The notes under the pieces: generated by a model
What the model was told of the DNA's origin: nothing
What the model saw: the letters and a program-made list of their open reading frames with translations, nothing else
Database searches by the model: none
Shown: positions 43,801 through 55,800 of the stretch, in pieces
Numbering within the stretch: position 1 is the first letter of the stretch
Layout of the letters: each line of letters opens with the position of its first letter
Program-made: the position numbers and the translations under genes
Assembly (NCBI GenBank): GCA_033964015.1
Contig: CM066913.1
Coordinates: 18,375,854 to 18,439,853, forward strand
Reading direction: 5' to 3'
DNA length: 64,000 bases
From: Scolanthus callimorphus
Lineage: Eukaryota > Cnidaria > Anthozoa > Actiniaria > Edwardsiidae

Positions 43801-46800
43801 CTTTCCACAGATCGTGAATCTTGTCCTAAAAAGCGGGGCCAACATTCGACAAACGAAGGTAAGGCAAGCTCCTGTGTTGATATTCCGAAAATTGTCTATG
43901 TTGGAAAGAGCAACCTTAAACTTGTATAACAGTGACCCTGACAAGAGGGTCTTATTTTAACCTTCGTAACACTTTTCCTTGGTAACGTCCTCTATAGCAC
44001 TTAGGAATGGGTGTTCCTTTTTATCCTAGTTGCTACACTTGCCAGTGTAGCAGTGCCAAGGGGGCCAAGAGACCCTTGATCCCATAGTGACTTCCCCCAT
44101 TTGGACATACTTAGGTATTCCTTGTCCTAGTTGCTATGTTTTTGCCGTACTCATGTTTGATTGCTTAGGAGAGTGATGGCAGCACTGCATTCCACCTGGC
44201 ATGCGGGCAAGGCTCCCTGGAGATTGTCCAGTTACTGGCTGCCGAGGACAGAGATCTGTGTCGCGCTAACCTTGTGGATGGTCAGAATATGACGGCTCTG
44301 CACAGGGCTGCGTCCTACGGCCAGACCCCAGTCGTCGCCTTCCAGCTCGAACAGGTAAGGGCGTGGTTTGCAGGAGGATGTTACAATAAACAAACACTAA
44401 AAAGGGGCAAGATTTAAGCCATTTACAGCTAAAAGGCAAGAATTATCCGGCGCTATTAGTTCATACTGCTGAGACACCCTCGCCCCATCCACGGTTGAAA
44501 TTCCAAGTTTCCTTCCAAAGGACAACTCATAGGTCTAAGTCCGCGGTTTTTGAAAAGGCATTCATTATTCATTTTCGGTTGGAAACGACCAGCACGTATC
44601 CCTCGTAAGTGTAGAGTTCGGAGAAGAGGCTACCAGCTTTATTTGTGTCTTGTTTTGTTTTTAGCTATTTTGCAAACTCTTTGGACATGCAGTTCCTGAC
44701 CAACAGTTCGCCTAAAGACATGCCACTAATTGTTTTCGCCTTTTCTAACAACTCTCGGGTGTTTTACAGAATTACTAAAAGTATTGGACAATTCGTTTTC
44801 TATACCCTAAAAGCTTAAATTGGATATAAAGCTTGTACAATAATTGAGCTTTAACCCGAAGTTTAACTTTCTCGGGGTAGCGCATCGTAAACATCTGCTG
44901 TTGGTATATTCGGGCATCTCAACAAAACAACTAAGGAAACATCTAACCAGAACTACGCATTGTTGTCAGGGCGCTGAAGTGGACCCACGTGACCAAGAGG
45001 GGCGGACCCCCTATTTCTAGCCTCGACATCAGGTCATGCGGACACCGTACAAGTGCTGATGGAGAAGGGTTCTGACGTCACACTACAGGATATGGAGCGT
45101 AGATCGGCACTGCACGCGGCAGTGGCGCATGGTACAACCATAGAGATGTTATGCAGGGTGAGTCTGTAGGATATCTAGCATTATTATACGACTGTGACGT
45201 CACATTACGAGATATGGAGCGCAGATCGGCACTGCATGCGGCAGTGGCGCATGGTACAACCATAGAGATGTTATGCAGGGTGAGTCTGTAGGATATCTAG
45301 CATTATTATACGACTGTGACGTCACATTACAAGATATGGAGCGTAAATCGGCACTGCACGCGGCAGTGGCGCATGGTACAACCATAGAGATGTTATGCAG
45401 GGTGAGTCTGTAGGATATCTAGCATTATTATACGACTGTGACGTCACATTACAAGATATGGAGCGTAGATCGGCACTGCACGCGGCAGTGGCGCATGGTA
45501 CAACCATAGAGGTGTTATGCAGGGTGAGTCTGTAGGATATCTAGCATTATTATACGACTGTGACGTCACATTACAAGATATGGAGCGTAGATCGGCACTG
45601 CACGCGGCAGTGGCGCATGGTACAACCATAGAGATGTTATGCAGGGTGAGTCTGTAGGATATCTAGCATTATTATACGACTGTCACGTCACATTACAAGA
45701 TATGGAGCGTAGATCGGCACTGCACACGGCAGTGGCGCATGGTACAACCATAGAGGTGTTATGCAGGGTGAGTCTGTAGGATATCTAGCATTATTATACG
45801 ACTGTGACGTCACATTACAAGATATGGGGCGTAGATCGGCACTGCATGCGGCAGTGGCGCATGGTACAACCATAGAGGTGTTATGCAGGGTGAGTCTGTA
45901 GGATATCTAGCATTATTATACGACTGTGACGTCACATTACGAGATATGGAGCGCAGATCGGCACTGCACGCGGCAGTGGCGCATGGTACAACCATAGAGG
46001 TGTTATGCAGGGTGAGTCTGTAGGATATCTAGCATTATTATACGACTGTGACGTCACATTACGAGATATGGAGCGCAGATCGGCACTGCACGCGGCAGTG
46101 GCGCATGGTACAACCATAGAGATGTTATGCAGGGTGAGTCTGTAGGATATCTAGCATTATTATACGACTGTGACGTCACATTACAAGATATGGAGCGTAG
46201 ATCGGCACTGCACACGGCAGTGGCGCATGGTACAACCATAGAGGTGTTATGCAGGGTGAGTCTATAGGATATCTAGCATTATTATACGACTGTCACGTCA
46301 CACTACAAGATATGGAGCGTAGATCGGCACTGCACACGGTAGTGGCGCATGGTACAACCATAGAGATGTTATGCAGGGTGAGTCTGTAGGATATCTAGTA
46401 TTATTATACGACTGTGACGTCACATTACGAGATATGGAGCGCAGATCGGCACTGCACGCGGCAGTGGCGCATGGTACAACCATAGAGGTGTTATGCAGGG
46501 TGAGTCTGTAGGATATCTAGCATTATTATACGACTGTCACGTCACATTACAAGATATGGAGCGTAGATCGGCACTGCACGCGGCAGTGGCGCATGGTTCA
46601 ACCATAGAGATGTTATGCAGGGTGAGTCTGTAGGATATCTAGCATTATTATACGACTGTCACGTCACATTACAAGATATGGAGCGTAGATCGGCACTGCA
46701 AACGGCAGTGGCGCATGGTACAACCATAGAGGTGTTATGCAGGGTGAGTCTGTAGGATATCTAGCATTATTATACGACTGTCACGTCACATTACAAGATA

Positions 46801-49800
46801 TGGAGCGTAGATCGGCACTGCATGCGGCAGTGGCGCATGGTACAACCATAGAGATGTTATGCAGGGTGAGTCTGTAGGATATCTAGCATTATTATACGAC
46901 TGTCACGTCACATTACAAGATATGGAGCGTAGATCGGCACTGCATGCGGCAGTGGCGCATGGTACAACCATAGAGATGTTATGCAGGGTGAGTCTGTAGG
47001 ATATCTAGCACTATTATACGACTGTGACGTCACATTACGAGATATGGGGCGTAGATCGGCACTGCACGCGGCAGTGGCGCATGGTACAACCATAGAGGTG
47101 TTATGCAGGGTGAGTCTGTAGGATATCTAGCAATGTTTCTGCCAGACTTTAACATTGGTTTGGGTCCTATGCCCCTATAACCTGGCATCTGGCAACAATG
47201 AAGTGTGATAAAGACAGAGTTGAATCCCAGAGTGATCCTGAAATTTCCACAGGGTCCTTTGATTTTGACCCTGGGATCATTCCACAGGGCAATCTGAGAG
47301 CGTTTGCCGTATCACAGCGCATCGGTTTGAAAGGCATGCAAAAACAAGCAGTGCTTCTACAATATGCATTATGTCTGAACAACGCGGCAGCTGAGGTAGA
47401 AGCGATGAAAAACTAGACAAATAAACACGCGATATATGTACTTGATGCGCTTCGCTGATGACGTTATTCTTTCCTTGAAACTCCCCAGAGCCCCGCTTCC
47501 AAGTCGATGGTTGTGGAGAAGGACGTCACGGGATACGCCCCTGTCCATTATGCCGCCAGAGCAGGACGAAAAAAGGTGATTATTGATCTGGCCAGCCATT
47601 GTGTTGGCAAGAAAAATATTTCTAAACAGGACCCAATTTGTAACACAGCACGAACGTTACGGGTGGTAGTTGTGTTCGCTAACCTTTCCTGGGTAACCAC
47701 CAACCTTCAACGTTGAAGATACATTTCATTCTTGCTATAGTCGTATAGAATCAGAGCACCTGTGGTGACTTTTTTCGTGACAATGCATCTGTTTCTAGGT
47801 CGTGGCACTGTTTATCTCCAAAAACAAGTCCGCGACGACAGTAACATCGGACTCACTGGACACTCCACTACACATCGCGGCCAAGTAAGTGTATCTCATC
47901 TCAGAGCGGATTTCAGATGAGTGTAGAAAACTAAACGCAAAGTAAATACACTTAGCCAATGAGAGACGGAACCCACTCAAAAACCAACCAATCAGGAAAC
48001 GAAGTAAGTACGACTTACGTTTAGTCGTGACCAAAGAAACAAGGTGTTTTGGTTTTTCTTCGCATTTATATTGGCTGACTGAACAAAGATCCAAGACATC
48101 AACATATAGCAAAAGCAAGGGTGATTGACTTTCAAAAGTTACCTGAAACCCGCTCTTATTCGCACACCCAAGAAGACACTTATAATACAGACCCTGTTCT
48201 GTGAAGTTAGCTCTTAATATAGTTTAGTGATTTGCACGTACTGCAGATTCCAGTTGTTTTGTAAATATTTCGAATTCTTGCGCACAGTTTTGGCTGCGGT
48301 ACTTCATCACATTCATGTCCCACTGGTGCGCGATACATTCTAGGCTCTCAATTGAAAAAAGGGTGTAAGGGAATGCTATTAAAAAATCGATGAGCCGGAC
48401 AAATTTTCAATCACTTAATTTGGTAAGTGATGTTTTGGGCGTGTCGACAGTCAAGAGTGCGGGTAACTATTTTAACCACCAAGTAAATCCGGGTGAGGTA
48501 GGTCTTACTCGTTACTCCCTCTACCTTTAGGTATGGCTGGCTCCAAATTGCACAGATGCTTCTCAAGAAACGTAACGTCCGCATGATCAACTCACAGAAC
48601 TCCACCGGGCGCACCCCACTGCACCTCGCAGCAGGGGAAGGGCATGACGAGATAGCTGAATTCCTCCTGCAGGAAGGCGCCACTATAGAGAGGTAGGGGC
48701 AAGGAAATACTGCGTATGTCCGACGCCATAATGATCGACATTACAATAACTATCGTCGTCGTCACGATCATCATTGAGCCTTCTTCAAGAATCGTCTCTC
48801 GTAAATGTCGCCATAACCATATTTGCAATGTCACCAGATTGTCATCAATACAAGTGGCATCGTTCCTTCCACTAAAAACATCACCAGCACCATTAGCATT
48901 ATCATCAGCATCGTCAACTTTACCACGAACATCACCACCACCTTACTTCAACAAAATCGCCTTCTCATCACTCAGTCCTTCTGAGTGCTTCTAAAATATT
49001 GTCTAGCAGTTGCTTGAAGTTGAACTTCATAGTCCTCTTATTTCTTGGCAGCTCGTCCCTGCACACCGTCAATTTCAGTACATGTTGTTCCTCTTGAGCC
49101 GAAGAGAAGATGTATGCAATCCATTATTGTTTCTCTGACATTAAAAAATGTATCCAGGTCATTGTTAAAGGCAAAATAGATTAATCGGTAGCGTGGCCAT
49201 CGTCTTGTCATTGTACTCATCATTCACATCATGACACCAATCAAACTCCTCATCATTCCAACCAAAGGAAAGCCTAATGCGCACTTCATTACGTGACCAT
49301 TCTTTCATGGCCTGTATTTTCTTGTAGTGACCATCATGAGCGAACTCCACTTCATATGGCTGCACTGAACGGCTCCGTATCGTGCGTGGAGTGGATCCTT
49401 CACTCCCATCCTGACTGTCTCAACATGCTGGAAAAACACCAGGTGAGCAGATGAAACTGATCCTTCTTCGTCATGTCTTGGTATTTAAGTTGAACAAGTG
49501 AGCGCCGTTGTTCAGCTAGGAGAGTCTTAATACCCAGCGCTCATCCAAACTTTCGAGGCTAGTTAGCGAATTGTGTAGAGCGGGTCTCTGGTTCCAGTTA
49601 TTTCACTGTTTCACGGGTTCGAATTTGCTCGGGCTATCGTGAGTGAGTTTCAAGATATCTTGCTGGGCTCCGAGTGTATCTCACTGTGGGCTAAAATACC
49701 GTTTCGGCCATCACTGTACCCATGGCTATGTCGCAACCGGCTGCCATAGCACCTTCGTAAGCTTTCCTTTTTCCTTTTACCTAGAATCTAAGACTTGGCA

Positions 49801-52800
49801 GACACGCAACGCCACACCAAGACACTTCAGCTCCTCCATTAACTAATTTCAGTTTTCTTCTTGAAATAGAATACCGCGCTTAACTTGGCCGCCATGGCCG
49901 GACACACCCAGATCGTGTCGTATCTCCTTGCCGTCCGTGAGCAGGATATCCTTCTGAATACGTACAACCAGAGCGTGCTTGACCTCGCCATCAGCACAGA
50001 TAAGGAAGAGGTAGCCATGGCCATAGCAGAACACGATAGGTCAGTACCAGCGCTAATATTATTTGTATAAAAGATTACTGCGCTGTGGACTTCTTGTAGT
50101 GGTGGTTTATCATCATGTCGGGTTTCCCCGGAAATAGATGCTACGACACGATGGCCTGTCAAGCATGGCTGTCCTGAGTTCATCAGCAGACTGCACGCCG
50201 GTGTGCGCCTTGGACAACACGCCACGTCTGTGCCTTTCATTCTTTTTTATCCTTCTTCGTTGAGCGGATGCATGGCAGACTTTTCTCTATGATTTACTCT
50301 TCTGGTTTATTTGTAGGCCTACTCCGGGTCTAAGATCGCCGTAATCTTAGGCGATCTTGAGAATTATTTCATGTTGCGATCTTGGGCGATGTTAGGAGTT
50401 CTTGGGCGATCTTAGGCGATCTTAGGACCCGGAGTAGGCCTATCTGTCTTGTTTCACGCTTCTTGTCATAATAGAATACACTCTCCTTCGCCAGGTGATC
50501 ACTGATCAAAGAAGTTATAATGTCTTCTCCCGACGAGTCATTTTGATAAGTTATTCTGATTAGTTATGCTGATCACGTGTTCTGATCACTTGTTCTAAAG
50601 AGTTATTCTGATTAGTCGTTCCGATTAGTCGTTCTGATTAGTTGTTCTGATCAGTTGTTCTGATCAGTTGTTCTGATCAGTTGTTCTGATCAGTTGTTCT
50701 GATGTTTGTAGATGGCGTGAGGTAATGCTAGTGTCCCCTGGGGGAGGTGTCGCTCAAATTCAGACCCTGGTCCAGAAAATGCCAGATGTCGCAAAGGTAA
50801 ATCAGTAACACGGTAAAAGGGATGGAAATTCAGCATAGCGACGTCTATGTACCTGGAGGGTTACCTCTATTGAAGGGGCATTTTAAATGATTCTTAAACA
50901 AAAACACTTGTCCGGTTCCTGGAAGTGCTCCTCAAAGTGTTGCTTTAAAGAATACAGTCAATGTATTTCTTTTTCTCTTTTTGGTGTCTAATATTATGCT
51001 TTCGTTGCAGAAAATCCTGGACAGATGCATTGAACGAGAGGGAGATTCTTGTAGTAAAGACTACAAGGTAGGTCAGTGTAACAGCTGCTGAAGCGAGTCT
51101 CATTGAGTGAAAACATGTGGGGTTACGGGATTTTCCTAGCTAGTACTCTTAGTTGATACGGATGGCCATAGCTTACGCCTAAAGAAAAAGACAAAATGTG
51201 TTTGATTGCCGATACAGCAATGTTGAGAAGGGCTAGATAATCTAGTTTCATGCGTTGACTATTGCGCTATTGGCCGCAAGCTAGAGCGATCAGCGATGAC
51301 AAGATACGTACAAGCGCGCATTTGCTGTTATATCTTCTCCCTTTCACCTACGATCCTGGACTTGTCCAAGGGAGTTTTAGCGAATTTTTTCCTGTACAAG
51401 TACTGCTTCTTAATTTTCCCAGGAAAGGAAGGAAATCAATTTATATGTGGAATACATTTTGACATGATACGGACAAGCGCGCATTTGTTGCTGTGCAGCC
51501 TAAATGTTCTATCCTCTTCCTTTCACCAGATAACCTACGATCTCGGTCTGGTCCAAGGGAAATACAGCACAGATCAGAAACTACAAGAATCCCTCGCCGC
51601 ACTACGGGTATGACGCTTCTCACATATCTCGCCCTTCCTTCTCATGGCCGATTTACACGCTGAGATTTGTTTTTGATCCTTAATTTACCAAAGGAAAATC
51701 GGACCTGACACGAAAAATCTGATGGGATGCCACAGGTTTTTCAGAGTCGGGCCGATACCGAATGAAGCTTACAAGAAATCGACCCGACAAATCGCAGCGT
51801 CTAAATCAGTATTAGAAAATAACACCTATGTTGTATTGTGAATGTGCGCATTCTGATTGGTTAAAAAGCGTGTTTGTAAGAGACCTGAGAAACACGATTG
51901 TCACGCAACGCTGTCGCGCGTGTGTATGTTATTTTCTAAAAGCAATAAAAATACTTTCTGCGTGCTCTCTGGTTTCTTATACAAACATTCGGGGAATGTT
52001 GGTCGAACTGATAAAACTTGAGGCTCGTGTCTTTCAAGTTTTGATCAGTTCTCCCAACATCCCCCTCGTGTTTGTAAGAAAGCAGAGAGCACGCGGAAAG
52101 TACTTTTATTGCTTAATTAAACGGCACTTCTCTTGATTCTGAGGTTATTATATTCTTTTTTTTACAGACAATGGCAGAGCGTCGACGCGAGAACTGCCTC
52201 ACGCATCCTGTCTGCTACATTCTGATGAAACTAAAATGGTATGAGCGTATATTCCCGATTCCCCACTTCACATCGTAACGTCAAAACATATTTCACGTGG
52301 CGGGAAGACATTTTTATCAAAGGAGATTTGCAGTGATAGGCTCATGTATGGCCCGCGGAGCTCACAGAAAGAGGGGGCTGACTAATAGAAAATGTATGAA
52401 AATTTCTCAAAAAGTGGGGGGACTTCAGCCCCCAGCCCCTCCCCCTCCGCGGGTCGTGTCATGTCAGCATCATTTGTCCGCGCTGATAAAATGTGAGGAC
52501 AGCTGGTTCATTGAAACTAGGAATCAGTAATTACCAGCACCTTTCCGCGCAAAAATGTATAAAACTGCTAAAGAAAACTAAGCTGCTTCGCTACAAATAA
52601 GTGCATGTCATAGCTGAGCACATTTTTGTGGTTACTGCTTCATCCATCGTTTAAGTAGTCTTAGCAGTCTCAGGAGTTCCTTATACACAAACCAATTTAT
52701 CGGACTTTTCTCAGGGACTGAAATTTAGGTCCCGAAACGGAAATCTCGACGTTAAAACGGCAGTACACACTATAGGGGCTTGTCCTAGAAGCAATTCCAT

Positions 52801-55800
52801 GGGACTAGATCCTGCCGAACTTAAAAGAAGCTGGGTGACGCTTTTTATCGTTTCTCTTGACAGGCGCAAGTTTGGATGGATAACATTCTTTTTAAATCTG
52901 TCTTTCTACGTCGCATTCCTTGCGTGTTTTACTGCACTCGTTACCTACTTGAGGGACAACGAAGGCGACTTCTGCGGGATTCGTTCCAACAACACCAAGT
53001 ACTGTGGGTCCGTATTAATAGATAAGGTAGGAACATGCTAGAGGATACAGCGCTACGTTTTTCCGAGCGGCCTTTGGCACGCTCCTATAGAGTAGCTGCT
53101 CCTCGTGCCTTTCTCTTTGGAAGAGACTATGCCAACCCAACGAGACCCCGGAGCACCTCCGATGTATTGTACCTGTGGTCACTGGCTCGGATCTCGACTT
53201 AAAGCACACACTTCTTTTCCTCAAGTTGTTCGTTTTCGCATCCTGTACTGTTTGGCCAGGTTAAGGAGAAAAGTGCGCGGATTTTTATGGGTCACGGGCT
53301 GTCTGTGGCATCAACAATGTGCTGAATTTATCTGTAGGACACGACGTGTAACGTCCTCCATCAAGTGTGACAGCCTTTTACTATTTGTCTTAATGTTTCT
53401 ATTTCCCCGTTTCAGGACGATCCCAAGGAATACTTAGTCAAATTTAGCAAATCGGTAAGTTACTAATGCCACTAGCCCAATCCTTTTCCGAAAAGTTGGG
53501 AGCACTCTTAAGGTTTCAGTTACGTTTCCAACGAGAAAACTAAACAACGAGAAAAATATTACGTTTTTAGGTCGCTTTCAAGACGCTTTCTACGGCAACC
53601 AAACCAAAACAAAATGATGACAGCAGTCCACACTCAAATGCAAGCAAAAAAAATATGCACCCGCTGTATCCTGCCTGGAATTTCAGTGCTTTTTGATAAC
53701 CACCCACCCTGGAACTCCGAGGTCCTAAACAGGGGGATCCGGATTTTATGCAATTGCCCAATATATGACAAAATGCAGGTATATGACGCACTGATGAAAA
53801 CGTTTTATTTGTTCTCGTGTTCAGCAAGAATATGCGGTTTACGCTCTACACATCTTGTGCATCGTGCTGGCCTGTTTCCATCTCAGCAAGGAGGCTGCGC
53901 AGATCGTCCGAATGGTAAGTATCAATTCCTTAAATTTCCGAGATCCGTTAAATATTTCGGCCACTGACTTTTACACTTTTTAACTGCTTTTTTCGTCTTT
54001 TTGCAAGACGCTTCGAAATACTGGAGTGTAGAAAGAAAATTAGTCATGTAAAATATATATGGGTACCCTCTGAAGTCTCTTCGAAAGAATTTTGATGGTT
54101 CAATAACCGGGCGCAAATTTTACACTAATAGACCTTCTCGGATTGGGCCTAATATTTTCCCATTTTAGATTACTTGCTATCCATTTAATAATCTCTCTTT
54201 GTTTGGAATGCTTCCATATTCATATATCTTTTGGTGCGTAGTAGAAGAAGCAATAAATAGTACTCGTAGGATTACCATGAGATCTTGAGGGGAAAACATT
54301 TCGCCCAAGCTGAGTAGGTCTATTGGCCAAAAGAATGCATACTTTCGTGGCCGACAGTAGTATGACGTCCAGAGTCACTGAATCATAATCGAACTGTCCG
54401 GAATTAGGGTACATGATGTCACTTTTCTTTTCAGCGTTTCAAGTATTTCACAGACATTACAAATTATATCGAGCTAGCAATCTACACAACAGCCTTAGTA
54501 TACCTGCTGCCTGTGAGGCTGTGCAAGGTCCACGTCCAAGCTGCCGCCTTTTCCCTCTTCCTGGCCTGGCTCAACCTAATCCTTTACTTCCGAAGGTACA
54601 TTATGGTATAGCCAGTCTATTCAGCTGTAAATAGCAGAAGGACAGACTGTGTTAGAGCGGATTTCAGATTAAGGCTGAAATTGAAAGTAAATCACACTTG
54701 CATTTTCTATGCGTTCCTATTATTTTTTAGACACTCATCTGAAATCCGCTCTATGAGGAAAAGCAGTGACGACAGAAAAGCATTCCAACTACATACCCTA
54801 TACCAATTATCTCCGGGTGCAACACCTGGCCTTGCGAGTTCTTGATGCAAATAGCTTGAAACATGTCCGAAGCGACCGTTTTAGTTTAGTCCATGAAGCA
54901 AGCTCGATCAGACATTCCACTTCCATTTACATTCGTGGTTCGACGTCGTCAGTGCTGACAGGTGATCGGAGAGATCCTCTAGGAAGGAACAAGACAAACA
55001 GTGCATTATCAGTAGTGAACGTTCGATTAAAGTTTGTTATGGGGAATCCGTGGACTCCATCTTATGATATTCACGATACTACTTTCGATAACTTTTCCAG
55101 GATGTCGTTCTACGGCAAATATGTCATCATGTTGACCACAATGTTCAAGACGTTGTTACAGGTAATAAAGTACCTCTTACGCTGTCCAATGCTCGTCATA
55201 TTGGACACTCATCATAATACGATCATCATCTTTATTGCCGCACCATTTTTCCAATCCTCGTCATCATCTACATTGTCCTCGTCATCATTAGACCATCATC
55301 TTCATTGTCGCACCATAGCTTCCGTGATAATCTTCAATTTTTATCATCGTCGCCATCGTCAGCTCACCATCACCATAACCGCTCCCCCTTCTTTCCGTTC
55401 TCCCTACACCTTCCTCCCTCCTTATCATCCTTTCTTGTTCCTTGACATCCCTCGTCGATGTCCAAACGTTGCAGTCCCTTTTCTACTTCCCCTCTCTTTC
55501 TCGTCATTTTTCCTGTCCCTTGACTTCTTCAATGCCCAACCGTTGCTGTGCTTCTCCTCCTCCTCTTCATCGTCGTCTCCTCCATCGTCTATTGTTGTCA
55601 TTGATCACCTTTATCATCAGCTGCATGTTCTGTTGAATTCCTGTCCACAGTTACTGCCGTACGTGTTGAATCGTTTCTCTTAATATTGCCCCAGGTTATG
55701 GTTCTATTTGCGCTGTTTCTGATGGCATTCGGGACGACATTCTATATTTTAATGGATAACAAGGTAAAAGAAAATTACACTTTGATAGAGCGTTCAGTTC

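Noticed and set aside
45078..47093. Series of overlapping 61-residue minus-strand frames, apparently a repeat protein family
   Set aside because: They are the antisense of the 122-bp units; each starts and stops at the same place in the repeat and none has independent support.
49616..49640. GGTTCGAATTT resembling a tRNA B box
   Set aside because: No A box, cloverleaf or acceptor stem could be formed around it.
54766..55683. 305-residue open frame on the plus strand
   Set aside because: It lies in channel intron 23 and across exon 23 in another frame; its composition follows the ATC/CT-rich repeat and no domain is visible.
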